Below, in pieces: positions 21,192 through 21,283 of a DNA stretch of 21,283 nt. The notes under the pieces were generated by a model. That model saw only the letters and a list, made by a program, of their open reading frames with translations, had not been told where the DNA came from and ran no database searches. The position numbers and the translations under genes were made by a program. The DNA is taken from IMG/VR virus record IMGVR_UViG_3300018079_000040, positions 1-21,283 of that record. One strand, written 5' to 3'. This stretch comes from a virus. Numbering within the stretch: the stretch's first letter is position 1; each line of letters begins with the position of its first letter.

Positions 21192-21283
21192 ATGGCTCTC
21201 ACACAAGTCTACACGGCAGTTTCTAATGACGTGATTACGTCGGCACGCTGGAACAACGAATTTGGTAACATTTATAACAACGG
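21192..21283 (+). CDS. fibre or tail-associated protein, N-terminus only (cut by window end)
   Basis: Thirty codons are seen. The product begins MALTQVYTAVSNDVITSARW and continues NNEFGNIYNN, the common N-terminal anchor of phage fibre and tail-associated proteins (DVITAARWNNEFxNIYNN). It probably attaches to the tail tube just encoded upstream and carries a host-binding domain beyond the window. The ATG follows the stop of the nozzle-like gene directly (TAAATG), and AAAGCACGGAGAACGC gives only a modest ribosome site. The rest of the gene and its size are not visible. Confidence 0.65.
   Translation, partial: MALTQVYTAVSNDVITSARWNNEFGNIYNN

Overview
The window is a stretch of the genome of a tailed double-stranded DNA phage (Caudoviricetes). 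Every credible gene is on the plus strand. They are tightly packed, often with ATGA-type overlaps, and nearly all have clear AGGAG-like ribosome binding sites, so the host is a bacterium. A lipoprotein signal (LTGC) and ordinary signal peptides suit a Gram-negative-like host, but nothing identifies it. The particle is most likely short-tailed (podovirus-like). There is a very large portal (833 aa), an adaptor-like and a nozzle-like tail protein, and many fibre or lectin proteins, but no tape measure, tail tube or sheath gene. This morphology is inference.

Layout from left to right. 1-409 is a non-coding, repeat-rich stretch with a cluster of the palindrome TACGTA. 410-3593 holds exported and host-interaction proteins (a small secreted protein, a jelly-roll lectin-like protein, an FnIII-like secreted protein, a lipoprotein), a 311-aa unknown, a 59-aa zinc-ribbon protein, a 24-aa membrane peptide and a holin. 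3610-8715 holds the packaging genes: an AT-hook protein in the small-terminase position, the large terminase and the portal. 8712-12308 is the head module: two zinc-ribbon proteins, a coiled-coil protein, a scaffold-like protein, a decoration-like protein and the major capsid protein. 12309-12826 is a small-gene island with a 53-aa very basic protein, a tRNA-Thr(UGU) with an unusual T stem, a 41-aa Lys-rich protein and a structured RNA element. 12827-21283 is the accessory virion and tail module: a beta-helix protein, a GT-A-like glycosyltransferase, a coiled-coil protein, a lectin-like protein, several fibre-type proteins, a 22-residue-repeat protein, the adaptor-like protein, the nozzle-like protein and the start of another fibre gene cut off by the window.

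The genes form a late operon or operons: package DNA (terminase, portal), build the head (scaffold, capsid, decoration), attach the tail (adaptor, nozzle), decorate the particle for host binding (lectins, beta-helix, fibres, possibly glycosylated by the phage's own enzyme) and release it (holin). No endolysin, integrase, DNA polymerase or other replication gene lies in the window.

The points most worth checking are: a capsid-protein-like N-terminal motif at the C-terminus of the first lectin-like protein; a CxxC/CxxC insertion in the large terminase; a glycosyltransferase inside the structural operon; a histone-like basic protein directly after the capsid gene; the bulged tRNA; and the TACGTA cluster in the left non-coding region.
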